Both the position numbers and the translations under genes were made by a program. Of a DNA stretch of 10,888 nt, positions 1 through 6,917 are shown one piece after another. The stretch is from the NCBI GenBank assembly GCA_964586075.1, contig CAZPGZ010000051.1:1-10888 (forward strand). The letters run 5' to 3'. How positions within the stretch are numbered: the stretch's first letter is position 1; each line of letters opens with the position of its first letter. Below the pieces are notes generated by a model, which saw only the letters and a program-made list of their open reading frames with translations, searched no databases and was not told where the DNA came from. The DNA is from JBAZLV01 sp964586075. GTDB taxonomy: Bacteria; Nitrospirota; UBA9217.

Positions 1-69
1 CTTGACCCACTGCGACGCTGGTAAGGGTGGGCTGTAACTCTAAAGTCCAGTATAATTGTCTCAGATTGT

Positions 70-477
70 TTAAAGGCTAGGTTCTTTTTCTTCGCCAGAT
101 TTATAAATCTCAGATTTTGTCATATAGACCCTTTTTCTAATTTTAACATTATGTACTGTTTTCAGAGGCGAGCTTGTAATTTTGGTTTTGCTATATTTTC
201 TTGTAGACTGTTCTAACTGCTTTTGTGGACGGCCAACTTTTTTCCTTTTCAGAGCCTCCCATCTGTCAGACAAAAAAGCCTGGCGCCATCTATTTGCAGT
301 AGTTTTGCTTATTTTTAACAAATTTGCGATAGCCTTAAGATGCACTCCATTCTCAGTCATAAGTATGATAAGGCATCTTTTGACAAATTCACTGTCTGAC
401 TCTATATCATTAAGGTGATAGTATATTTTATCTACTTCATCTCTGGTTAATTTAAATTGCAATGGTTTTCTTGGCAT
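70..477 (-). CDS. Small helix-turn-helix protein resembling the N-terminal part of IS630-type transposases
   Basis: The start is best placed at 477 (MPRKPLQFKLT), with GAGG about 9 bases upstream. This gives 135 residues instead of the 159 of the longer frame. The N-terminal half resembles the winged/HTH_29-type DNA-binding domain of IS630-family transposases: FVKRCLIILMTENG, then AIANLLKISKTTANRWRQAFL as helix-turn-helix (about residues 50-70), then ALKRKKVGRP. The C-terminal 50 residues are lysine- and serine-rich with no DDE motif. It could be OrfA of a two-frame IS630 element whose OrfB lies beyond the left edge, a truncated transposase, or a domesticated DNA-binding regulator of the adjacent genes. 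Inverted repeats are not visible in the 69 bases to the edge. The nitroreductase stop is 90 bp upstream. Confidence 0.6.
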   Translation of the reverse strand: MPRKPLQFKLTRDEVDKIYYHLNDIESDSEFVKRCLIILMTENGVHLKAIANLLKISKTTANRWRQAFLSDRWEALKRKKVGRPQKQLEQSTRKYSKTKITSSPLKTVHNVKIRKRVYMTKSEIYKSGEEKEPSL

Positions 478-493
478 AATTCCATCCTCTAAT

Positions 494-506
494 TGATCGT
501 GGATCA
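494..506. promoter_or_regulatory. Short palindrome upstream of the HTH gene
   Basis: TGATC-gtg-GATCA is a perfect 5+5 bp dyad 17 bp before the ATG at 477. Its position fits an operator, possibly for the helix-turn-helix protein itself. Such short dyads also occur by chance. Confidence 0.2.
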
Positions 507-567
507 CGGTAATAAAACGTTCATGACATGATAATGTTATTTGGAACAAACTACCTGACTGGAATCC

Positions 568-1173
568 TTACTCAAAATAAGTCACTGTTGCATCTAGTGG
601 TTTTTTTCGAGGTGCTGTGTTTTGTCTCGCAGAATAGCCTAGAGGAACGATAGCCATGAATTGACAATCCCGCATCTTTAGTAAACTCAGCACTTCATCT
701 TTAATAAGGCAAAAGATACCCAACCATACGCTTGACAAACCAAGAGATGTTGCGGCAAGGATTAAATTTTGTACCGCGGCGGCCGAACTTTGTACTTCCA
801 TAGTGCGGAAGAAATCGGCATGGTATCCATCGGCTTTAAACAATTCAGATCCATGTTGAACAAGATCCCCGGTATTGGTCACAACGACAACGACAGGAGC
901 TGACGTGACACTCCTAGATGCCAACCGCAAAAGTGTCGAGTAAGGTTTCGGAAATTCAACAGCTAGCGTATTGGCCAGGCTGGACAGTTCATTTTTCAAT
1001 GTTTCACTTACAACAAAAAAATGCCATGGCTGCCGATTATGTGCGGAAGGTGCTTGGTTGGCAGCCTGCAATACCGCAAGAATGTCTTTTTTGGACACGC
1101 TCTTATCATTAAACAGTCTTGTGCTTCGTCGACGTGTAATAGTCAAAATTGTGTGGTTACTATCCCTTGGCAT
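568..1173 (-). CDS. Nitroreductase-family FMN-dependent oxidoreductase
   Basis: A 201-residue cytoplasmic flavoprotein of the nitroreductase fold, using NAD(P)H and FMN to reduce nitro groups, quinones or other acceptors. The true substrate is not readable from sequence. The FMN-phosphate region ITRRRSTRLFNDKSV is at about residues 11-25, APSAHNRQPWHFFVV at about 41-55, and the late helix LGLSSVWLGIF at about 143-153. The length fits. The start at 1173 is supported by AAGGAGG about 13 bases upstream, immediately after the dapB relic's stop, so the two were once translationally close. The gene may belong to one unit with the oxidoreductase at 1934-3340. It is intact although its neighbour has decayed, so it may still be selected. 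Confidence 0.9.
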   Translation of the reverse strand: MPRDSNHTILTITRRRSTRLFNDKSVSKKDILAVLQAANQAPSAHNRQPWHFFVVSETLKNELSSLANTLAVEFPKPYSTLLRLASRSVTSAPVVVVVTNTGDLVQHGSELFKADGYHADFFRTMEVQSSAAAVQNLILAATSLGLSSVWLGIFCLIKDEVLSLLKMRDCQFMAIVPLGYSARQNTAPRKKPLDATVTYFE

Positions 1174-1195
1174 GTATCACCTGACCCCTCCTTTT

Positions 1196-1900
1196 TTAGC
1201 GCAGTTCAAGAACTTCAAGCATGTCGTATAGACCTGGTTGCTTCTCAACTGCCTATTTGGCGGCAAAGACGGATCCTCAGGCAAACGTGTCCGTTGAATA
1301 TGCACGATGAGTAAGTTCTATACGCTCCCCTCTATCAATAAAACAGATCGAGTGGCCGCCAATAACCTCTCCACCTCGACTGATCTTCACTCCAATTTTC
1401 TTCCAGGCACATATGCGGACTGTGGTCACCGAAGGACTGTCTTCTATTATCTTGTGGTGTTACTCAATAATTTCTACATCAAAATCATCACTAAGAGCTT
1501 TACTGCGTCACCGAGGACTTTAAGGAGAACATCGACACCCCGATTGACATGTTGGAAGCCAATACAACTGTGATATCCAAAGCTTATTTCCTGGTAAAAA
1601 CCATTTGTACAAAGGAGAAACCAGTCGTACCGACAATTGCAGCCTTGCTATAACTCGAGGTATTTCAAAGAAATAGCCGAAGCGGAGAAGGCCACAAGAA
1701 CATCGTATCTCGTTCGGCTTATCAGAGATAGTAGTGCCACGACAGCAAGTCCGGCAATCAGTCCCACATCCTCACAGACAAAAGGGCTTCCCTGGTCTGG
1801 CCAAACCTCCAGCCAAATCAAGATGATTATCATCTAGAAGAGCTGTTGCGACAATCCGAAACATAAGCCTGCTGACACCGCTTACCGCAACTTTGATCAT
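1196..1900 (-). pseudogene. dapB: Decayed dapB-like gene (4-hydroxy-tetrahydrodipicolinate reductase family)
   Basis: Piecing minus-strand frames together gives a co-linear DapB-like protein. It starts at ATG 1900 with MIKVAVSGVS and LLDDNHLDLAGGLARPG, then shifts frame to GSPFVCEDVGLIAGLA and TRYDVLVAFSASAISLKYLEL (1648-1791). It continues in further frames with AAIVGTTGFS (from 1643), VVLASNMSIG, VDVLLKVLGDAVKLL and SDDFDVEIIE, then a stop, HHKIIEDSPSV and SRGGEVIGGHS. The end is ERIELTHRAYSTDTFA, stop, GSVFAAK, stop, AVEKQPGLYDMLEVLEL, finishing with TAA at 1196-1198. The order matches DapB, which normally has about 265 residues. The glycine-rich GRMG of the nucleotide site is lost, and about 40 residues after HH...SPS are missing. 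At least four frame changes and several stops make it clearly dead. In health the family reduces dihydrodipicolinate in lysine synthesis. Confidence 0.75.
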
Positions 1901-1933
1901 TCCATCAACACCCTACCCTATTTTAATCACGTC

Positions 1934-3340
1934 TTATTTTGGGGCAAAAAAAGTATGAATGGCCGATGCAGCTTTTTTCCCGTCGGCTATGGCCTGAGCA
2001 ACCGTTCCATTTGTCCGGATGTTGTCGCCTCCCATGTATATTCCGGATATTTCAGTTTCTCCAGTCTCATAAACAACAATTTTATTCCCATGTTTTTTTG
2101 CAGGCCACAGGTCTGTCATAATTGGAACAGCAACCGTACCGAGTGCATAGATCACCAAATCAGAGTCCATTCTGATTAACTCCCCCTCAATGGGGTAGAA
2201 TTGCCTCCGTCCGGAGGTATCGTACTCGCCTAACTCCATTTTTCGGAAAATCACAGACGTAACCCTTCCCTCGCTATCACCAAGTATTCTGACAGGCGAG
2301 CTTAGTGTGATCAGCTCAATCCCCTCTTCCTTTGCATGCATGATTTCCTTCAGACGTGCAGGCATTTCTTCTTCACTGCGGCGGTAGACAATCCTTACCA
2401 GCTCACCCCCCAGTCTACGTACAACACGGGCACAGTCGATGGCCGTATTCCCGCCACCGATTACGATGACTTTCCTGCCAAGAATTGAATGGCTCAAACC
2501 ATTGATTCTCTGGTTAATCCACGCAAGGTTTGTACGGGCGAGGTATTCTTTAGCAGAATATACACCTTCGAGAGCTTCCCCCGGTATACCAGGCTTTAAT
2601 ATTGAAGCAGCACCATTACCTACAAAAATTGCATCGTATTCCTTATACAACTCGTGCATGGTAACAGTCTTACCGACATCAACGTTGCACTCTATTTTGA
2701 CTCCAAGACTTAATAAACGGGAAATTTCGGCGATGACAATTCTCTTCGGGAGCCGGAACTCGGGAATGCCCAATAACAGAACACCGCCGCTCCCATCAAG
2801 AGCTTCAAAAATTTTTACCGAGTGTCCCTTGAGAACAAGTTCAGCAGCTGTAGTCAAACCTGCCGGTCCGCTGCCGATTACCGCTACCTTTTTACCAGAA
2901 GCGGCACTTCGCAACCCGGTGCCGATTTCGATTTCGTTATCTAGTGTCCAATCAGCTACGAAACGTTCAAGTGCGCCTATCGCTATAGGTGCGTCTGCCT
3001 TGGCAAGGATACACTTGGCCTCACACTGCGTCTCCTGAGGACATACCCGACCACACGAGGAGGGGAAGGGATTGCCACGCTGAAGAATAAGTGCCGCACG
3101 AGATAGTTCCTCATCAGCTAGGGCGCCGATGAATTCTGGGATATTGACCCGGATGGGACAACCTGCTACACAGGAAGCGCTTTTGCATTGTAAACAGCGA
3201 GTTGCCTCCTGTATTGCGTGTTCTCTGCTCAGTCCCAGTTCAACCTCACGAAAACCTTTAATGCGCTCCATGGAATCCAGAGTAGGCATACACAAGTTAT
3301 TTCCAGACAATTTATCTTGGATATTTAACTTTTTGACCAT
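1934..3340 (-). CDS. GltD/NfnB-type NAD(P)H-dependent FAD oxidoreductase with N-terminal Fe-S domain
   Basis: A 468-residue protein of the glutamate synthase small-subunit-like family (stand-alone GltA/GltD, NfnB/SudA relatives), which moves electrons between NAD(P)H, FAD and Fe-S clusters. The N-terminal domain carries two cysteine sets, Cys49, 52, 57, 61 and Cys96, 100, 106, 110. FAD-binding GSGPAG follows at 156-161, NAD(P)-binding GGGNTAID at 295-302, and the C-terminal FAD contact around GIYMGGDN (433-440). The length fits the family. No NfnA or glutamate synthase large subunit is next to it. AGGA lies 11 bases before the ATG. The following gene, a dapB-like relic, begins 33 nt after the stop. 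Its job is open. It might serve general NADPH supply, reduction of a ferredoxin for the radical-SAM activase, or work with the adjacent reductases. Intact. Confidence 0.9.
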   Translation of the reverse strand: MVKKLNIQDKLSGNNLCMPTLDSMERIKGFREVELGLSREHAIQEATRCLQCKSASCVAGCPIRVNIPEFIGALADEELSRAALILQRGNPFPSSCGRVCPQETQCEAKCILAKADAPIAIGALERFVADWTLDNEIEIGTGLRSAASGKKVAVIGSGPAGLTTAAELVLKGHSVKIFEALDGSGGVLLLGIPEFRLPKRIVIAEISRLLSLGVKIECNVDVGKTVTMHELYKEYDAIFVGNGAASILKPGIPGEALEGVYSAKEYLARTNLAWINQRINGLSHSILGRKVIVIGGGNTAIDCARVVRRLGGELVRIVYRRSEEEMPARLKEIMHAKEEGIELITLSSPVRILGDSEGRVTSVIFRKMELGEYDTSGRRQFYPIEGELIRMDSDLVIYALGTVAVPIMTDLWPAKKHGNKIVVYETGETEISGIYMGGDNIRTNGTVAQAIADGKKAASAIHTFFAPK

Positions 3341-3552
3341 TGGAATCTATCCTAAATTGTCATTCCAAAAAACAATCGTGACAATCTTGTATATTGATGT
3401 TCTGATTAGAATATAACTGTTTGGTAAAGATAAAAATAAATTTATGTCGTTATCTTATCTGCAGGGATTTTCGACAAACTGTTTGGCAACAATATTGACT
3501 TTCTAACGTGAAGGTGTGCAGTGATAGTGGTCATTTTATTTGCTCAAAGAGT

Positions 3553-3684
3553 TTATCGCATTAGAAAAACCTTGGATAGTTTCCCTCTTTCTTTCAAAAT
3601 TTGAGAAGTAATCGGTCTGATTTCACTATCCTCACGAATGTGATTGAAAACAGCTTCGCCAAATGTGACAACTTTCTGATCACT
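3553..3684 (-). other. Short protein-like relic, unidentified
   Basis: A 43-codon stop-to-stop frame whose translation looks protein-like (for example HIREDSEIRPITSQILKERG, then KLSKVFLMR) but has no ATG, GTG or TTG near its beginning. It lies after the terminator and 213 bp before the oxidoreductase start. I do not recognise the family. It may be the C-terminal end of a lost gene or chance. The rest of 3341-3700 shows no other feature beyond AT-rich sequence that may hold the promoter of the next gene. Confidence 0.2.
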
Positions 3685-3701
3685 TCAATTTAGTGATTAT
3701 T

Positions 3702-3746
3702 AAAAAATTGCTCCCTCTTTTGTGAGAATATGTAGAAGAGGGAGCA
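3702..3746 (-). terminator. Rho-independent terminator at the end of the GRE locus
   Basis: On the minus strand an 11-bp perfect stem (TGCTCCCTCTT at 3736-3746 in reverse complement, with its partner at 3709-3719) encloses a 16-nt loop. The run of six T read from 3707 to 3702 follows within one base. It lies after the alcohol dehydrogenase remnant and about 360 bp before the oxidoreductase start at 3340. It therefore separates the GRE transcription unit from the leftward unit. Confidence 0.85.
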
Positions 3747-3747
3747 T

Positions 3748-3774
3748 CACATGATGGAGGAGAACCTTCATGTG
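3748..3774. repeat. Small imperfect inverted repeat next to the terminator
   Basis: CACATGATGG (3748-3757) pairs with CCTTCATGTG (3765-3774) with one mismatch and a 7-nt loop. It directly precedes the terminator hairpin on the minus strand and may be part of the same 3' end structure. Confidence 0.35.
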
Positions 3775-3918
3775 CCGGGAATTCCCAGCTTATGAAGCTT
3801 TATAAATCTCGAGCAAACTATATTTTGTACCATCCATCTCTCTATATAGGTAGCCCTTGAGATTTCGAGATTAAGATTAACACTGTATTGACAGACCTAT
3901 AGCAGATTATATTTATCC

Positions 3919-4203
3919 TTACATGGCTTTCACAGACCTCCAGTTTAATTTTCCGCGTGTTGAACTGGCAGCAGATATCTTTGATGGAATTTTGCGCCAG
4001 AATCTCGAGATTCTTTTCTTCGACTCCGATCTCTGCCAGGCCTGAGGGGATGCAAATTGCCCGGGAAAGCCCCCTGATTGGTTCGACCCTTTCCCCGCGG
4101 TTTTGATCAGCGTAAGTCCGACGGTGTTCACTCCCAGTGGCGCGGCTATCAAATTTAAACTGCATCCGTGGAGCCGCAGGATCGCATTGAAAACACCGTG
4201 TGG
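3919..4203 (-). pseudogene. C-terminal remnant of an iron-containing alcohol dehydrogenase
   Basis: Reading across frames on the minus strand gives a recognisable Fe-ADH C-terminal third. First comes PHGVFNAIL, resembling the metal-binding His region, then LNLIAAP. After a frame change follow VEPIRGLSRAICIPSGLAEIGV and EEKNLEILAQNSIKDICC. A last frame change leads to SVKAM and a TAA at 3919-3921. The N-terminal two thirds, including the NAD-binding part and most metal ligands, are not visible upstream. The remnant lies between the activase and a strong terminator, so it was probably the last gene of the GRE operon. Fe-ADHs accompany GREs that yield aldehydes, such as 1,3-propanediol dehydrogenase with glycerol dehydratase or sulfoacetaldehyde reductase with isethionate lyase. 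The two open frames covering it are pieces, not genes. Confidence 0.65.
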
Positions 4204-4512
4204 GGGCCATCCATTTCCTGTGATCTGGATGGTCAGCTTAAAATGTAATCATTTATTTACAACAACGTATTAAATCTTAAACTATTGGGTCCCAGCACCA
4301 ATTAAAATTAGAAATCAATCAGGTCTAACCCTGTTTTTGTCGGTAATACGCCCAGGAGCCCGGAGGAGAGGAAGACTCTTTTCGTGCGTAACACTAGGGC
4401 GCAATTCGGGGATTCGGATTATAAAGTACGATAAGCTTTTGCAATAGGACGTAATGGCTTAAATTTGCGTCAATTCGCTCTCAACTGACATGACTGTTTT
4501 CTTTAACTTTCA
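4204..4512. other. Intergenic stretch between activase and alcohol dehydrogenase remnant, no feature recognised
   Basis: About 310 bp with no convincing frame, hairpin with T-run or repeat. It probably held the upstream part of the alcohol dehydrogenase gene, but I could not recover homologous-looking segments from any minus-strand frame. Confidence 0.4.
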
Positions 4513-5472
4513 TCAGCCCACTTGGACCGTAAGTCCATACGATTCGAAAAACTTTTTGTGCTGTTCCATCTGCGATTTCGAAGGTGGCTCAACCGCGGGC
4601 ATGGCATAGCTTTTGCCGATCCGTTCGTATTTAGCGATACCCAGTCTATGATACGGAAGAATTTGGACCAGCTTCACGGAAGACCCCAGGGACCTACACA
4701 TGTTGGCGGTCTCTTCAAGATTATTCTCCGAATCGTTGTAACCAGGTATGACAGGTATCCTGATCTGGATGGATGCTCCCCAGTCAGCCAGTTTTTTCAA
4801 GTTTTCAAGAATAAGTTCGTTTCTCACTCCGGTACTTTCCAATGATGCGGCGCTGTCCATGTGCTTGAGATCGAACAGAACAAGATCGACAAATTTCATA
4901 ATTTTCTCATACTTCGCCCATTCGGCAAATCCGGAAGTGTCAAGCGCGGTGTGCAACCCCATGCTCTTACATTCTTTCAGGACAGCGCTGGTAAAAACGT
5001 CCTGCAGCATGGGCTCACCCCCTGAAACAGTCACACCACCACCTGTTCTCCGATAATATCTTTCGTCTTTCATGATTATGTCTACGACTTCATTTACACT
5101 CATCATTCTTGCTGTCAGATAGAGTGCTTTGCTTGAGCATAATTTTGCGCATTCACCGCATTTGGTGCATGCTGTTCTGTCTATGCGTATCAGTTGGATA
5201 TTCTCTTTGGCAATTTTGGAATAAATTTCATTTCCCTTGCTTAGAGCTCCTGATTTACATGCGTTGAGACATTCACCACACTTCTCAACCCCGACACAGA
5301 GCATCTGCATCCAGGCAATCTCGCCGGCATCAGAACAAGATTCTGGACTATGACACCATAAGCATCGCAACGGACATCCCTGCAGGAAAACCCCCGTCCT
5401 GATACCTGGTCCGTCGTGAAGAGTGTATCTCTGGATATCGAATACATGTCCTTTTATGTTTTTTCCCATCAT
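4513..5472 (-). CDS. Glycyl radical enzyme activating enzyme (radical SAM, ferredoxin-domain type)
   Basis: A 319-residue cytoplasmic enzyme that uses S-adenosylmethionine and one electron to abstract a hydrogen from the radical glycine of its partner GRE. After the family-like LHDGPGIRT comes the radical-SAM motif CPLRCLWC with Cys33, Cys37 and Cys40. An inserted two-cluster ferredoxin domain follows (Cys59, 65, 68, 72 and Cys102, 105, 108, 112), as in activases of all GRE classes except pyruvate formate-lyase itself. The SAM-binding SGGEPMLQ is at 150-157. Length is normal. GGGG precedes the ATG-ATG pair, so the start is either 5472 or 5469. The obvious partner is the GRE at 8669-10888. The two genes are now separated by the outer-membrane gene, the channel gene and the IS. 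It lies alone between the IS and the alcohol dehydrogenase relic and ends in TGA. Confidence 0.95.
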   Translation of the reverse strand: MMGKNIKGHVFDIQRYTLHDGPGIRTGVFLQGCPLRCLWCHSPESCSDAGEIAWMQMLCVGVEKCGECLNACKSGALSKGNEIYSKIAKENIQLIRIDRTACTKCGECAKLCSSKALYLTARMMSVNEVVDIIMKDERYYRRTGGGVTVSGGEPMLQDVFTSAVLKECKSMGLHTALDTSGFAEWAKYEKIMKFVDLVLFDLKHMDSAASLESTGVRNELILENLKKLADWGASIQIRIPVIPGYNDSENNLEETANMCRSLGSSVKLVQILPYHRLGIAKYERIGKSYAMPAVEPPSKSQMEQHKKFFESYGLTVQVG

Positions 5473-5567
5473 TAACCCCTTTTTCAGGTAGAGTCTGTTG
5501 AATTCCTTCGAAAGACAATCTTAACTCGAACAAACAATTCAATTAAGAAATCAGGTGGAATAGCCAC

Positions 5568-5596
5568 ATAATAAAATTGGTCAAGAAGATCCTCAA
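5568..5596 (-). promoter_or_regulatory. Candidate sigma70-type promoter for the activase
   Basis: Read on the minus strand, TTGAGG (5591-5596), a 17-bp spacer and TATTAT (5568-5573) lie about 95 bp before the activase start. Four of six bases match the -35 consensus and five of six the -10. If real, it would let the activase be transcribed despite the IS between it and the upstream genes. This rests on consensus match only. Confidence 0.3.
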
Positions 5597-5651
5597 GCTA
5601 ACTCCGAGCACATACGTACAAAACCTGTTTGAATAAGTATCTTCTTGACCA
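5578..5651. repeat. 13-bp perfect inverted repeat in the activase upstream region
   Basis: TGGTCAAGAAGAT at 5578-5590 is repeated in inverted orientation as ATCTTCTTGACCA at 5639-5651, with 48 bp between the arms. The right arm ends 5 bp from the IS target duplication. There is no T-run, so it is not an intrinsic terminator. The left arm falls inside the spacer of a candidate minus-strand promoter. It could be a paired operator for a regulator or the ends of a small degenerate element. Confidence 0.5.
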
Positions 5652-5733
5652 GTTCGGGCTGACCTTACCCCCGAAAACTGAGCCATTGCAAAGTTAGTGA
5701 TTTTGGTCTAGAACCTCCCGAAGGAGACTAGAC

Positions 5734-6000
5734 ATGAAAGCAAAACGATTCACTGAAGAACAGATCATCGGCATCCTGAAACAAGCACAAGCAGGCATGA
5801 AGATCGTTGACTTGTGCCGCATCCACGGCATCAGTGATGCTACTTTCTACAATTGGCGCAGCAAGTACGGCGGCATGGAAGTTTCTGACGCCAAACGACT
5901 GAAGCAGCTTGAAGATGAAAACCGGAAGCTGAAGCAGATGCTGGCCGACGCCATGCTGGAAAACAAGGCTATCAAGGACGTTCTTTCAAAAAAGTGGTAA
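5734..6000 (+). CDS. IS3-family transposase OrfA (IS407 group)
   Basis: An 88-residue DNA-binding subunit of the transposase. It begins MKAKRFTEEQIIGILKQAQ and contains a helix-turn-helix around residues 20-45 (LCRIHGISDATFYNWRSKYGG). A C-terminal leucine-rich coiled coil follows (KRLKQLEDENRKLKQML), used by IS3 OrfA proteins for multimerisation. AAGGAG lies upstream of the ATG. The end of the gene contains A_AAA_AAG at 5988-5994 in the orfA frame, the classical IS3 slippery heptamer. A -1 slip there would join OrfA to OrfB to give the active OrfAB transposase. Intact. Confidence 0.93.
   Translation: MKAKRFTEEQIIGILKQAQAGMKIVDLCRIHGISDATFYNWRSKYGGMEVSDAKRLKQLEDENRKLKQMLADAMLENKAIKDVLSKKW
5988..5994 (+). 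promoter_or_regulatory. Programmed -1 ribosomal frameshift site
   Basis: A_AAA_AAG lies in the orfA reading frame six bases before the orfA stop codon, and orfB continues in the -1 frame from 5994. This is the established IS3-family signal for making OrfAB. Confidence 0.8.
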
Positions 6001-6863
6001 CGCCTGCCGCTCGCCGAAACATCGTGGTTCACCTTAAAGAGGCGTTCCAGTTCAGCGAAAGACGAGCCTGCAAAATAGTCGGGCTGTGCCGGAACAGTTG
6101 CCGGTACCAGGCGAAACCAAAGAATGATGAAGAGATCAGGGCACGTCTGCGCGAGCTTGCCGAGAAACGCCGCAAGTCCGGAGCTCCAACGCTGCATACC
6201 TTATTGCGCAGGGAAGGCTTCCTGATCAACCACAAGCGCACCGAGCGTCTTTATCGTGAAGAAGGGCTTTCTCTGCGCAGGAAGAAACGCAAGAAGCGCA
6301 TCAGCCATCTCAGGGTGCTCATGGACAGGCCGGAACGGGTCAACCACCACTGGTCCATGGATTTTGTTTCTGACGGCCTTTATAACGGCCGACGATTTCG
6401 GGTACTGACCATTGTAGATAACTTTAGCCGTGAATGCCCGGCGCTTGAAGTCGATCATTCTTTGACCGGCAAACGGGTATCCAGAGTTCTCGACAGGATC
6501 GCCCTTACTCGCGAACTCCCCGAAGTGATAACTGTAGATAACGGACCGGAGTTTATCAGCAAAGCGCTTGATCTCTGGGCCTTCGAACATGGAGTGAAAC
6601 TCCGGTTCATTCAACCAGGCAAACCGACCCAAAATGCGTATATCGAAAGCTTCAACGGTAAATTCCGGAATGAATGCCTGAACGACAACGTCTTTGTCAG
6701 CTTGGACAGTGCCCGGAGTATAATTGAAGAGTGGCGGCAGGATTACAATTCAGAAAGACCGCATAGTTCACTGAACAACATCACGCCTCAAGAATTTGCA
6801 GCTCGTTTCAAAGAACAACAGACCGAAATCACTAACCCAGAACTGGTTCAATCAATGGGGTAA
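5994..6863 (+). CDS. IS3-family transposase OrfB, DDE integrase domain
   Basis: A 289-residue catalytic part of the transposase, normally made as an OrfAB fusion by -1 frameshifting at 5988-5994. The annotated start is a GTG at the slip point. It has an N-terminal HTH_21-type segment (RAPTLHTL-like region near residues 62-90), then an rve-type integrase core. The acidic triad is Asp123 (MDFVSD), Asp182 (VDNGPEF) and Glu218 (YIESFNGKFR), with the 35-residue spacing typical of IS3-family DD(35)E enzymes. The C-terminus has the usual WRQDYNSERPHSSL motif. It overlaps orfA by 7 nt and its TAA falls in the right inverted repeat. No lesion is seen, so it is likely functional. Confidence 0.94.
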   Translation: MVTPAARRNIVVHLKEAFQFSERRACKIVGLCRNSCRYQAKPKNDEEIRARLRELAEKRRKSGAPTLHTLLRREGFLINHKRTERLYREEGLSLRRKKRKKRISHLRVLMDRPERVNHHWSMDFVSDGLYNGRRFRVLTIVDNFSRECPALEVDHSLTGKRVSRVLDRIALTRELPEVITVDNGPEFISKALDLWAFEHGVKLRFIQPGKPTQNAYIESFNGKFRNECLNDNVFVSLDSARSIIEEWRQDYNSERPHSSLNNITPQEFAARFKEQQTEITNPELVQSMG

Positions 6864-6917
6864 GGTCAGGGCGTATCCAACAAACTACCGAGTAATACAT
6901 AAATGTTTGCAACATTC

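Larger units (their letters stand above)
5660..6868 (+). mobile_element. Complete IS3-family insertion sequence, IS407 group
   Basis: A 1209-bp element with TG...CA ends. The terminal inverted repeats begin TGACCTTACCCC (5660-5671) and end GGGGTAAGGTCA (6857-6868), perfect over 12 bp. The direct repeat GGGC flanks it at 5656-5659 and 6869-6872, matching the 4-bp duplication known for the IS407 group. It carries orfA and orfB with an IS3-type slippage site, and the orfB stop lies inside the right repeat. Perfect ends, an intact target duplication and intact reading frames point to a recent insertion. It splits the spacer between the channel gene and the activase and runs opposite to them. Removing the element and one repeat copy leaves about 236 bp between those two genes. 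Confidence 0.95.

Noticed and set aside
2439..3038. 199-codon open frame on the plus strand
   Set aside because: It lies wholly opposite the well-supported GltD/NfnB-like gene, and its translation looks like an antisense shadow without domain features.
3842..4210. 122-codon minus-strand frame as a gene
   Set aside because: Only its middle resembles Fe-ADH. The family match continues in other frames on both sides, so it is a piece of a pseudogene.
6201..6632. 143-codon minus-strand frame inside the IS
   Set aside because: It is antisense to orfB, which has a complete DDE triad.
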